From the NCBI RefSeq assembly GCF_045679545.1, contig NZ_CP166194.1, positions 2,108,001-2,172,000 of the forward strand: DNA of 64,000 nucleotides, in the 5' to 3' direction. The DNA is from Enterovibrio sp045679545 (GTDB lineage Bacteria; Pseudomonadota; Gammaproteobacteria; Enterobacterales; Vibrionaceae). Below the pieces are notes generated by a model. The model searched no databases, was not told the DNA's origin, and saw nothing but the letters and a program-made list of their open reading frames with translations. The translations under genes were made by a program, and so were the position numbers. Below are positions 45,192 through 52,042 of this stretch, piece by piece (the stretch's first letter is position 1; every line of letters starts with the position of its first letter).

Positions 45192-46367
45192 ATGTTCAAT
45201 GAAGAAATGCATTTGGATTCACCTATCCGTTGGGGAATGGTTGGCGGTGGTCGAGGCAGTGAAATCGGCTACTCTCACCGCGCAGCCGCGCAACGTGACC
45301 GCTTGTTTACCTTTGTCGCGGGTGCGCTGGACTTAAACCCCGAACGAGGGCGCGAATTTGGCGCCAATCTCGGCCTAGACCCGGAACGCTGCTACCCAGA
45401 TTACAAAACCATGTTTGCTGAAGAAGCAAAGCGTGAAGACGGTATTCAGGCAGTCTCGATTGCGACGCCAAATTCGACCCACTATGAAATTGCAAAAGCT
45501 GCGCTTGAAGCGGGCTTGCACGTTGTATGTGAAAAGCCCGTTACCATTCATGTCGAAGAAGCCATAAAACTCAAAGCATTGGCGGAAAAGCAAAACAAAA
45601 TGGTGGCCGTCATGTATGGCTACACGGGCTTCCCTATGGTTCAACAAGCCAAAGAGATGGTTCGCCGTGGCGACATTGGCGCCGTGCGTGTGGTGCAGAT
45701 GTCTTTTGCTCATGGCTTTCACAATCTGGAAGTGGAAAAAGACAATCCCGGTGCCAAGTGGCGCATGAATCCAGAAGTGTCCGGCCCCAGCTTCATCATT
45801 GGCGATTGCGGCACTCACCCTTTCTACTTGGCAAGCCTGATCACGGGTTTGAAAGTGAAATCTCTATTGTGTTCACGCCAGAGCTTTATTGAATCTCGCG
45901 CACCGTTAGAAGACAACGCTCACGTCATGTTCAATTTTGAAGGTGGCGCTGTAGGCACCTTGTGGGCCAGTGCCATCAACTCAGGCTCGATGCACCAACA
46001 AAAAGTGCGCGTCGTGGGCGAAAAAGCCAGTATCGAGTGGTGGGACGAATACCCAAATCAACTGAGATATGAAGTGCAGGGAGAGCCTGTGCGTATTCTA
46101 GAACGTGGCATGGGCTATCTTTACAACGATGATCTCGGTGTTTCTTGCAACCGTCAAGGCGGCGGTCACGCGGAAGGTTTTTTTGAATCTTGGGCGAATC
46201 TTTATCACCGTTATGCGCTGGCCATTGACGCATTCGATCGCGGCGACACCGCATTCTTGGCGACCCATTGGTATCCAGACATTAACGGCGGAATTGACGG
46301 CGTGAAGATGGTGAATGCTTGCGTCAAGTCGGCAGATAATGGTGCAGTGTGGGTAGACTATGACTGA
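45192..46367 (+). CDS. Gfo/Idh/MocA-family oxidoreductase (cyclitol dehydrogenase)
   Basis: The 391-residue NAD(P)-dependent dehydrogenase has an N-terminal Rossmann segment MVGGGRGSEIGYSHRAAA, the family CEKPVTI motif near residue 112 and a substrate domain with GDCGTHPFYLASL. It is longer and of a different subgroup from IolG, and is more like the enzyme at 49208-50377. Members of this subgroup oxidise inositol isomers or sugar derivatives. It sits second in the iolD operon and overlaps the following iolC by eight bases. The exact isomer is unknown. Confidence 0.88.
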   Translation: MFNEEMHLDSPIRWGMVGGGRGSEIGYSHRAAAQRDRLFTFVAGALDLNPERGREFGANLGLDPERCYPDYKTMFAEEAKREDGIQAVSIATPNSTHYEIAKAALEAGLHVVCEKPVTIHVEEAIKLKALAEKQNKMVAVMYGYTGFPMVQQAKEMVRRGDIGAVRVVQMSFAHGFHNLEVEKDNPGAKWRMNPEVSGPSFIIGDCGTHPFYLASLITGLKVKSLLCSRQSFIESRAPLEDNAHVMFNFEGGAVGTLWASAINSGSMHQQKVRVVGEKASIEWWDEYPNQLRYEVQGEPVRILERGMGYLYNDDLGVSCNRQGGGHAEGFFESWANLYHRYALAIDAFDRGDTAFLATHWYPDINGGIDGVKMVNACVKSADNGAVWVDYD

Positions 46368-47412
46368 GTCTCATATTCATCTCTCTGGTTGGGAGAACAA
46401 CGCTAAACGACCGATAGATGTCATCTGTCTGGGTCGAGCTGGGGTTGATTTCTATGGCAACACAGACGGCGCAGATTTCTGCGCTGAGTCCAGCTTCAAA
46501 AAATGTGTCGGCGGCTCACCCGCCAATGTCGCCATTGGCTTAGCCACTTTGGGCGCAAAAGCCGGTTTCATTGGTTGTCTATCTGATGATGCGCTAGGGC
46601 GTTATGTGCGCCAGTACATGCGAGGGAAAGGCATTGATTTATCAGGTGTCAAAACCTTAAGCGGTGAATACCGCACCAGCTTAGCGGTGGCTGAGTTGCG
46701 CCCTGAGCCTGAAGTCGTCATTTATCGCAACAACGCGGCAGACTTGGCACTAAACACGAAAGATATTAGTACCGAATATCTCGCGTCATCTCGTTGTTTG
46801 TTTGTCTCAGGTACAGCGCTGTCCACCAGCCCATCCCGTGAAGCCACACTTTCTGCCATGCAAACCGCACAACTCTCCGGCACCTTGGTGGTGCTGGATT
46901 TGGACTATCGTCCCTATTCTTGGGCATCGCCTGACGATCCGCCGCATTTCTATCGCTTAGCGGCGTCGTTAAGCGACGTGGTGATTGGTAATCGTGAGGA
47001 ATTCGAGGTCATGGGTGTCCCGCATGATCATGAAGATAGCCACATTAATGCGGCATCGGAGCTATTGAGCGGCGGCACAGAATTGGTAGTGGTCAAAGCC
47101 GGCTCACAAGGCTGCGATCTGTTTGGTTTGGATGGTAATGGCAATTTACTCAAACGCTCACAAACAGTTTTTAGCGTGGAAGCGCGCAAACCCTATGGCG
47201 CAGGCGATGCCTTCGCCGCCGCACTTCTGTTCGCCTTGCTGTATCAATACAACTTGAAAGACGCCGTTGCCATGGGGGCCGCAAACGCCGCCATCAATGT
47301 CACGGGCGATACCTGTGCAGATGCGATGTCGAACTTACCCTCATTGACCGCATTTATGGAAAGCCGTGGACACACATTTACAGCGTTGCCAGAAGTGACA
47401 GGGCAACGTTAA
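46360..47412 (+). CDS. iolC: 5-dehydro-2-deoxygluconokinase IolC (stand-alone)
   Basis: The 350-residue PfkB kinase phosphorylates 5-dehydro-2-deoxygluconate. The start CLGRAGVDFYG, the GGSPANVAIGLATLGAKAGFIG segment and the catalytic YGAGDAFAAALLFA near residue 285 are clear. Unlike the fused copy at 15298-17235, it lacks the DUF2090 domain; a separate aldolase gene follows two genes later. It overlaps the preceding dehydrogenase gene by eight bases and is 21 bases from iolB, so it is fully in the iolD operon. Confidence 0.93.
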   Translation: MTESHIHLSGWENNAKRPIDVICLGRAGVDFYGNTDGADFCAESSFKKCVGGSPANVAIGLATLGAKAGFIGCLSDDALGRYVRQYMRGKGIDLSGVKTLSGEYRTSLAVAELRPEPEVVIYRNNAADLALNTKDISTEYLASSRCLFVSGTALSTSPSREATLSAMQTAQLSGTLVVLDLDYRPYSWASPDDPPHFYRLAASLSDVVIGNREEFEVMGVPHDHEDSHINAASELLSGGTELVVVKAGSQGCDLFGLDGNGNLLKRSQTVFSVEARKPYGAGDAFAAALLFALLYQYNLKDAVAMGAANAAINVTGDTCADAMSNLPSLTAFMESRGHTFTALPEVTGQR

Positions 47413-47433
47413 GAAACGATTAAGGAGTAGATC

Positions 47434-48291
47434 ATGGGAAAGCATATCCCGCCGTTTGATAACAGAAATGAACCCGTTGTTGGCGTCAATGATGACACCA
47501 CTCCCCTTTGCTTTTTCAATCCTGTACGGCTTAAAAAGGGTGAAAGCCATAGCTACAAGCTGGACGATTACGAATCAGCAGTCGTGTTAGCTGGCGGCAC
47601 CTGCGACATCACTGTCGATAGCGAAACGTTTAGCGGCATCGGCAAGCGCGCGTCAGTTTGGGATGGCGACCCTGCTGCGGTATACGCGCCAGTGGGCAGC
47701 GATGTCACTGTGACATGCGTGTCCAACGAAGCCGATGTGATGATTGCAGGTGGTCGTTACGAGCGAGAAGCAGGACACGCGCTTTCTGCCTTCGCCGTTC
47801 AACCCGAAGAGACGGATAAAATTCAATACGGCAGCGACGACACCAAAACCCACCGTAAGATTAAACATATCTTGGGTCAGAAGAATGCAGACAAACGCGG
47901 TCGTATGCTGGTTAGTGAGTTGTTTACTGTGGGCGCGGGCGGTTGGTCAGGTTTCCCACCGCACAAGCATGATGAAGATCGAGCACCGCAAGAAACTCGC
48001 TACGAAGAGGTCTACCAATTTAGGTTCAACCCCGACTTTGGTTTTGGCGCGCAGTTTCTTTACGAACATGAAGATGATTGCGGGCCGGTTTATCACGTTC
48101 GCACTGGCAGCGTGATTGCCATCGACAAGGGCTACCACCCTTCTGTCGCGGCACCTGGTTACGAGATGTATTACTTCACTATCATTGTAGGTGAAACAAG
48201 TAAATCCTTGGTGCAGCACTTCGACCCTCATCACGAGTATCAAGTGCATACTATTCCCGGTATCAAAGACATGGTTGCTAAATTTAAATAA
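47434..48291 (+). CDS. iolB: 5-deoxy-glucuronate isomerase IolB (copy 2)
   Basis: The 285-residue IolB bicupin has the metal-site segment GFPPHKHDEDRAPQETRYEEVY near residue 172, FGFGAQFLYEHEDDCGPVYH and AIDKGYHPSVAAPGYEMYYF. It shares motifs with the copy at 29502-30332 but little of the N-terminal half, so the two are old paralogues or separate acquisitions rather than a recent duplication. It lies in the iolD operon behind AAGGAG. Confidence 0.92.
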   Translation: MGKHIPPFDNRNEPVVGVNDDTTPLCFFNPVRLKKGESHSYKLDDYESAVVLAGGTCDITVDSETFSGIGKRASVWDGDPAAVYAPVGSDVTVTCVSNEADVMIAGGRYEREAGHALSAFAVQPEETDKIQYGSDDTKTHRKIKHILGQKNADKRGRMLVSELFTVGAGGWSGFPPHKHDEDRAPQETRYEEVYQFRFNPDFGFGAQFLYEHEDDCGPVYHVRTGSVIAIDKGYHPSVAAPGYEMYYFTIIVGETSKSLVQHFDPHHEYQVHTIPGIKDMVAKFK

Positions 48292-48316
48292 TTGGCAATC
48301 AAAAAAGGACGAATCG

Positions 48317-49168
48317 ATGCTAGTAAACCTGAACGATTTACTCCCAAGCGCTGCTGTCTCTGATGGCGCAGTGGCATGCTGCAATGTCTTTGGTATTGAA
48401 GAAGCGAAAGCCATTATTGCCGCCGCTGAATCCCTTTCATTGCCCGTTATTCTTGCCGTCAACAAGGACATGGTGGACTTAGCAGGTGTTGAAGCCATGG
48501 GTGGTATGCTCGTGCCAATGGCCAAAGCCAGCTCCGTGCCTGTCTGCGTTCATTTAGACCATTGTTATGAAGAAACCATTGTATATCGCGCCATTCATTC
48601 GGGCTTTAGCTCTGTGATGTTTGATGGTTCACAACTGCCGCTTGAAGAAAACATCCGGCGAACACGCCAAGTGGTTGACGTAGCGCACGCGGTCGGTGTG
48701 ACGGTTGAAGGCGAACTCGGCTCAGTCCCTTATGAAGAAGGCCGTGACCACATCAAATCCATGGCGACTAGCCCACAAGAAGCCACCCAATATGCAGGCG
48801 AAAGCGGCATTGATGCGCTGGCTGTGTCTGTCGGCAATGTTCATCGTAAAACCGAAGCGAATAGCCCAATTGATTTCGCTTTGTTAAAACAAATTGAAAT
48901 GGCCACCACCTTGCCTTTAGTTATTCATGGCACAACGGGTATTGCAGAGGCGGATCTACTCAAGCTCAAGCAACAACGAGTGGCGAAATTCAACGTGGGC
49001 ACCACCCTTCGTATGGCGTTTGGTCAGGCTATTCGTGAGTCTATGCGCCAAGAGCCGGAAAAATATGACAGCCAGTATTTTGCAGGAAAAGCCATGCCAG
49101 CGCTGCAATACGAAGCAGCCAGAGTGATCGCATTGTTGGCTTCCTCACGTCAACCACTATTCAAGTAG
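48317..49168 (+). CDS. iolJ: Class II fructose-bisphosphate-type aldolase, IolJ-like
   Basis: I start this 283-residue protein at ATG 48317 behind AAGGA; upstream in-frame sequence belongs to iolB. It is a zinc-dependent class II aldolase of the Fba/GatY/IolJ group, with metal motif CVHLDHCYEE near residue 78, VEGELGSVPYEEG and the phosphate-site HGTTGIAEADLLKL and KFNVGTTLRMAF. In this operon it most likely cleaves 6-phospho-5-dehydro-2-deoxygluconate into DHAP and malonate semialdehyde. The fused DUF2090 domain of the other IolC may do the same job by a different mechanism. Confidence 0.88.
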   Translation: MLVNLNDLLPSAAVSDGAVACCNVFGIEEAKAIIAAAESLSLPVILAVNKDMVDLAGVEAMGGMLVPMAKASSVPVCVHLDHCYEETIVYRAIHSGFSSVMFDGSQLPLEENIRRTRQVVDVAHAVGVTVEGELGSVPYEEGRDHIKSMATSPQEATQYAGESGIDALAVSVGNVHRKTEANSPIDFALLKQIEMATTLPLVIHGTTGIAEADLLKLKQQRVAKFNVGTTLRMAFGQAIRESMRQEPEKYDSQYFAGKAMPALQYEAARVIALLASSRQPLFK

Positions 49169-49207
49169 CGAACGCTAGCGGCGATACCCATTCAAAAGGA
49201 CGTAAGA

Positions 49208-50377
49208 ATGAGCAAGGCATATCAGAAGTTAGGAAGACGATTGAGATTAGGCGTGATCGGTGGCGGGCCTGACTCCTTTATCGGTTCGATTCACCGGTCA
49301 GCCGCCACCATGCATGAAGAATTTGACGTGGTTGCAGGCGTGTTTTCGTCAAACGCAGAACGCTCTATTGCCGCAGGAGAATCCATGGGTATCGCTCGCC
49401 CCTATGGCGACCCCGACGCTTTATTCGCGGGCGAAGCAAATACCGATGAGCCCATTGACGCTCTTGCCATCATGACCCCAAACAACAGCCACTATGAACT
49501 TTCCTGCCGTGCATTAGATGCAGGGTTTAACGTGTTCTGTGAAAAACCGCTCACCATGACAGAGGAAGAATCCGCTGATTTAGTCAAACGTGTTAAAGCG
49601 GCTGGTAAACGGTATTGTGTTGCCTACGGATACAGTGGTTACGCCATGGTCAGAGAGGCCAGAGAGCTGGTCGCTCAAGGTGTTATCGGCAACATCACCA
49701 TGGTGCAAAGCAATTACATTCAAGGACATCTTGCCACACTCACCGAATCAGAGTTATCAGGTGCGAACTGGCACATGGAACCTGAACTCGCTGGACCATC
49801 CCTGATCCTTGGCGATATCGCGACCCACAGTTATCACCTTGCCAGCTATGTGATGGGTATGGAGGCGGCCTCGTTAAGTGCAGACGTCACCGCGCTGGTT
49901 GATGGCCGTGATGCCGATGACTACTGCGGAATTTTGCTTCGCTACCCAAACAAGGCTCGTGGCGTCTTTTGGGTCACACAAGCTGCCGCCGGTGGCGTAC
50001 ATGGTCTGAATCTCACCCTTTACGGCACCAAAGGCGGCTTGGAGTGGAATCAAGAACAACCTAACGAATTGCTGGTTCGCCCAATTGACAAGCCCGCCTA
50101 TATTCTCACCAAAGGGGGCGTTGGACTCACTAAAGCTGGTGAACGGGTATCGCATGTGGCGATTGGTCATCCAGAAGGCTACCGAGAAGCCTTTGCCAAT
50201 CTGTACTACGATTTCGCTTCCAACATCGTCGATGACATCATGGGTGAAACACCTGATCCGCTCAGTCTCACCAATCCCACCGTGGAGGAAGGCGCACAAG
50301 GGATGGCCTTTGTATATGCAGCTGTTCGTTCACGAGACAGTGACGGTAAATGGGAACCCGTGAAAGATCTCACCTAA
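49208..50377 (+). CDS. Gfo/Idh/MocA-family oxidoreductase (second in operon)
   Basis: The 389-residue dehydrogenase has LGVIGGGPDSFIGSIHRSAA at the N-terminus, VFCEKPLTMTEEES near residue 105 and the GDIATHSYHLASYVMG segment. It is paralogous to the enzyme at 45192-46367, sharing subgroup motifs, and both differ from IolG. Two such enzymes in one operon suggest action on different inositol isomers or on opposite steps (oxidation and inosose reduction), which is inference. It is the last gene before a terminator. Confidence 0.88.
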   Translation: MSKAYQKLGRRLRLGVIGGGPDSFIGSIHRSAATMHEEFDVVAGVFSSNAERSIAAGESMGIARPYGDPDALFAGEANTDEPIDALAIMTPNNSHYELSCRALDAGFNVFCEKPLTMTEEESADLVKRVKAAGKRYCVAYGYSGYAMVREARELVAQGVIGNITMVQSNYIQGHLATLTESELSGANWHMEPELAGPSLILGDIATHSYHLASYVMGMEAASLSADVTALVDGRDADDYCGILLRYPNKARGVFWVTQAAAGGVHGLNLTLYGTKGGLEWNQEQPNELLVRPIDKPAYILTKGGVGLTKAGERVSHVAIGHPEGYREAFANLYYDFASNIVDDIMGETPDPLSLTNPTVEEGAQGMAFVYAAVRSRDSDGKWEPVKDLT

Positions 50378-50404
50378 CCTTCTGGTTTATCGATTTACAT
50401 GCTT

Positions 50405-50442
50405 GCGAGCAGGTAGCCCGTCGTCGGTCTGCTCGCCTTTTT
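50405..50442 (+). terminator. Terminator of the iolD operon
   Basis: GCGAGCAG (50405-50412) pairs perfectly with CTGCTCGC (50429-50436), followed by CTTTTT. Confidence 0.75.
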
Positions 50443-50614
50443 CACCGCGCGTTGCTGCTTATTCACTCCGGTCTCTCTTTCCTCTCCCGCTCTCACATTC
50501 GCTTTTCCTTACTGTGATCCTCAAAAGAATTAATATTCAGGCTTATAACTCAGACAACCTCATCGTCGCCACCAGACTATATTCACAAGCAATAGTGAAT
50601 GCTCAGGAGGAGCT

Positions 50615-50986
50615 ATGTCAGACAAAAAAATCGCACTCTTTGGTTGGCACCCAGACGTGGTGAACTACGATAAATGGCCAGATATGAATGCAGAGAAACT
50701 GCGCGCCATGCTTGAGGCCGATCGGGATAAGCTGATTGCCTTAGGGTACGATGTCACCTTGCACTATATCCGAGATGGCGAAACGGCGTATCAAGCCGCA
50801 ACAGAAGCGCTGCAGGGGCAACCCTATGATTGTGTGCTCATTGGTGCAGGTGTCCGTCGTGATGACAGTCATTTCCTCGTCTTTGAAAAGCTGGTCAACG
50901 CTGTTCATAAAGCCGCACCACAGGCCACAATCTGCTTCAATACCAACCCCACCGACACCGCCGATGCGGTTAAGCGCTGGACCTAA
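50615..50986 (+). CDS. Conserved hypothetical 123-residue protein
   Basis: The small soluble protein is preceded by a perfect AGGAGG. Alternating strands and helices (KIALFGWHPDVVNY, LGYDVTLHYI, YDCVLIGAGVRRDD, ATICFNTNPTDTADAV) suggest a small Rossmann-like or flavodoxin-like alpha/beta fold. I do not recognise the family and assign no function. It is followed after 77 bases by a thioredoxin-like gene on the same strand; the two could be co-transcribed. Confidence 0.8.
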   Translation: MSDKKIALFGWHPDVVNYDKWPDMNAEKLRAMLEADRDKLIALGYDVTLHYIRDGETAYQAATEALQGQPYDCVLIGAGVRRDDSHFLVFEKLVNAVHKAAPQATICFNTNPTDTADAVKRWT

Positions 50987-51063
50987 TAGACACTAGAGGC
51001 GACCAAGGTCGCTTTTTGCCTTTAGCCTTTAGATATCCGAATCACTGTCACGGAGGACACCCG

Positions 51064-51405
51064 ATGATCCAAGCTGCCACAACGGGCTACAACCCAGACT
51101 ATGCAGAAGACAGCCCAACGATCGAAGAGGTTCAAGCGTTACAAGGTATTGCCATTATCGAGTTTGGCGCACCTTGGTGTGGATACTGCCAAGCGGCAGA
51201 GCCTGCGGTGAAGGAAGCCTTAGCAGGGCTTTCAACGACTCACATTAAAGTTTATGACGGCAAGGGAAAACGACTGGGACGATCCTTTAACGTTAAGCTG
51301 TGGCCTACTTTGATACTGCTTAACGACGGTATCGAAGTTGAGCGTGTCGTGCGCCCCATTCACCCTGATGAAATCGGAGATTTGCTCTCCGAAGTTGATA
51401 CCTAA
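51064..51405 (+). CDS. Thioredoxin-family protein
   Basis: I start this 113-residue protein at ATG 51064 behind GGAGG; sequence upstream is not conserved in character. It has the thioredoxin active site FGAPWCGYCQAAEP (Cys-Gly-Tyr-Cys near residues 38-41) and the cis-Pro segment VKLWPTLILLNDG near residue 80. The CGYC pair differs from the CGPC of classical thioredoxin. It is probably a cytoplasmic thiol-disulfide reductase of unknown partner; no signal peptide is present. Confidence 0.9.
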   Translation: MIQAATTGYNPDYAEDSPTIEEVQALQGIAIIEFGAPWCGYCQAAEPAVKEALAGLSTTHIKVYDGKGKRLGRSFNVKLWPTLILLNDGIEVERVVRPIHPDEIGDLLSEVDT

Positions 51406-51435
51406 CTCGCGTTTAAACGTTTGGCGACCCATCAC

Positions 51436-51870
51436 CTATTTCGCAAACAATTGACCATCAATGTCTTTGAACGATTTAAATTCCAACGCATTGCCGGTCG
51501 GATCGAGAAAAAACATGGTGGCTTGTTCGCCCGGTTGACCAACGAAACGAATATAGGGCTCTATGACAAACTCAACCCCTTTTTCTTTTAACCTGTCAGC
51601 CAGTAATTGCCAATCTTCCATCTCAAGCACCACACCAATGTGAGGAACCGGAACGGCTTTGGCATCAACAGCATTGTGATGCAGATTCAGCGTGTTGTTG
51701 TCACCAATATTGGGGTCATGATGAATCACAAGCTGATGCCCATAAAGGTTGAAATCAACCCATTCGTCACTGCTTCGCCCTTCCCCACAATTCAACACGT
51801 CCGCATAAAAACGGCGTGACTCTTCTAGATTTCGTACCGGAATCGCGACGTGAAACGGTGTTAATGCCAT
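51436..51870 (-). CDS. VOC-family (glyoxalase/bleomycin-resistance-like) protein
   Basis: I start this 144-residue protein at ATG 51870 (MALTPFHVAIPVRNLEE), preceded by a GGGAGAAG site; an in-frame extension upstream is unlikely. It has the two beta-alpha-beta-beta-beta modules of the VOC fold, with likely metal ligands His8 in FHVAIPV, a His near residue 77 in VPHIGVVLEM, and Glu in GNALEFKSF near residue 131. Family members are dioxygenases, isomerases or resistance proteins; the reaction is not assignable. It is monocistronic. Confidence 0.88.
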   Translation of the reverse strand: MALTPFHVAIPVRNLEESRRFYADVLNCGEGRSSDEWVDFNLYGHQLVIHHDPNIGDNNTLNLHHNAVDAKAVPVPHIGVVLEMEDWQLLADRLKEKGVEFVIEPYIRFVGQPGEQATMFFLDPTGNALEFKSFKDIDGQLFAK

Positions 51871-52000
51871 GTTCTTCTCCCTAAAAACGCAATGATCGAA
51901 TGTAAACCACAGAATCAAGAATAGTGTGTCTGCTCACCAAGAGGTTGATCGAATCATAAGATCGCGGCAAACAACAAAGGAGCGACAGATAATTAATGCG

Positions 52001-52028
52001 AAAAAAAGCAGCTTACGCTGCTTTTTTT
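52001..52028. terminator. Terminator of topA
   Basis: AAAAAAAGCAGC (52001-52012) pairs with GCTGCTTTTTTT (52017-52028) around TTAC. On the minus strand it lies just after the topA stop. Confidence 0.88.
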
Positions 52029-52042
52029 GTCCGCTAAGAGAA

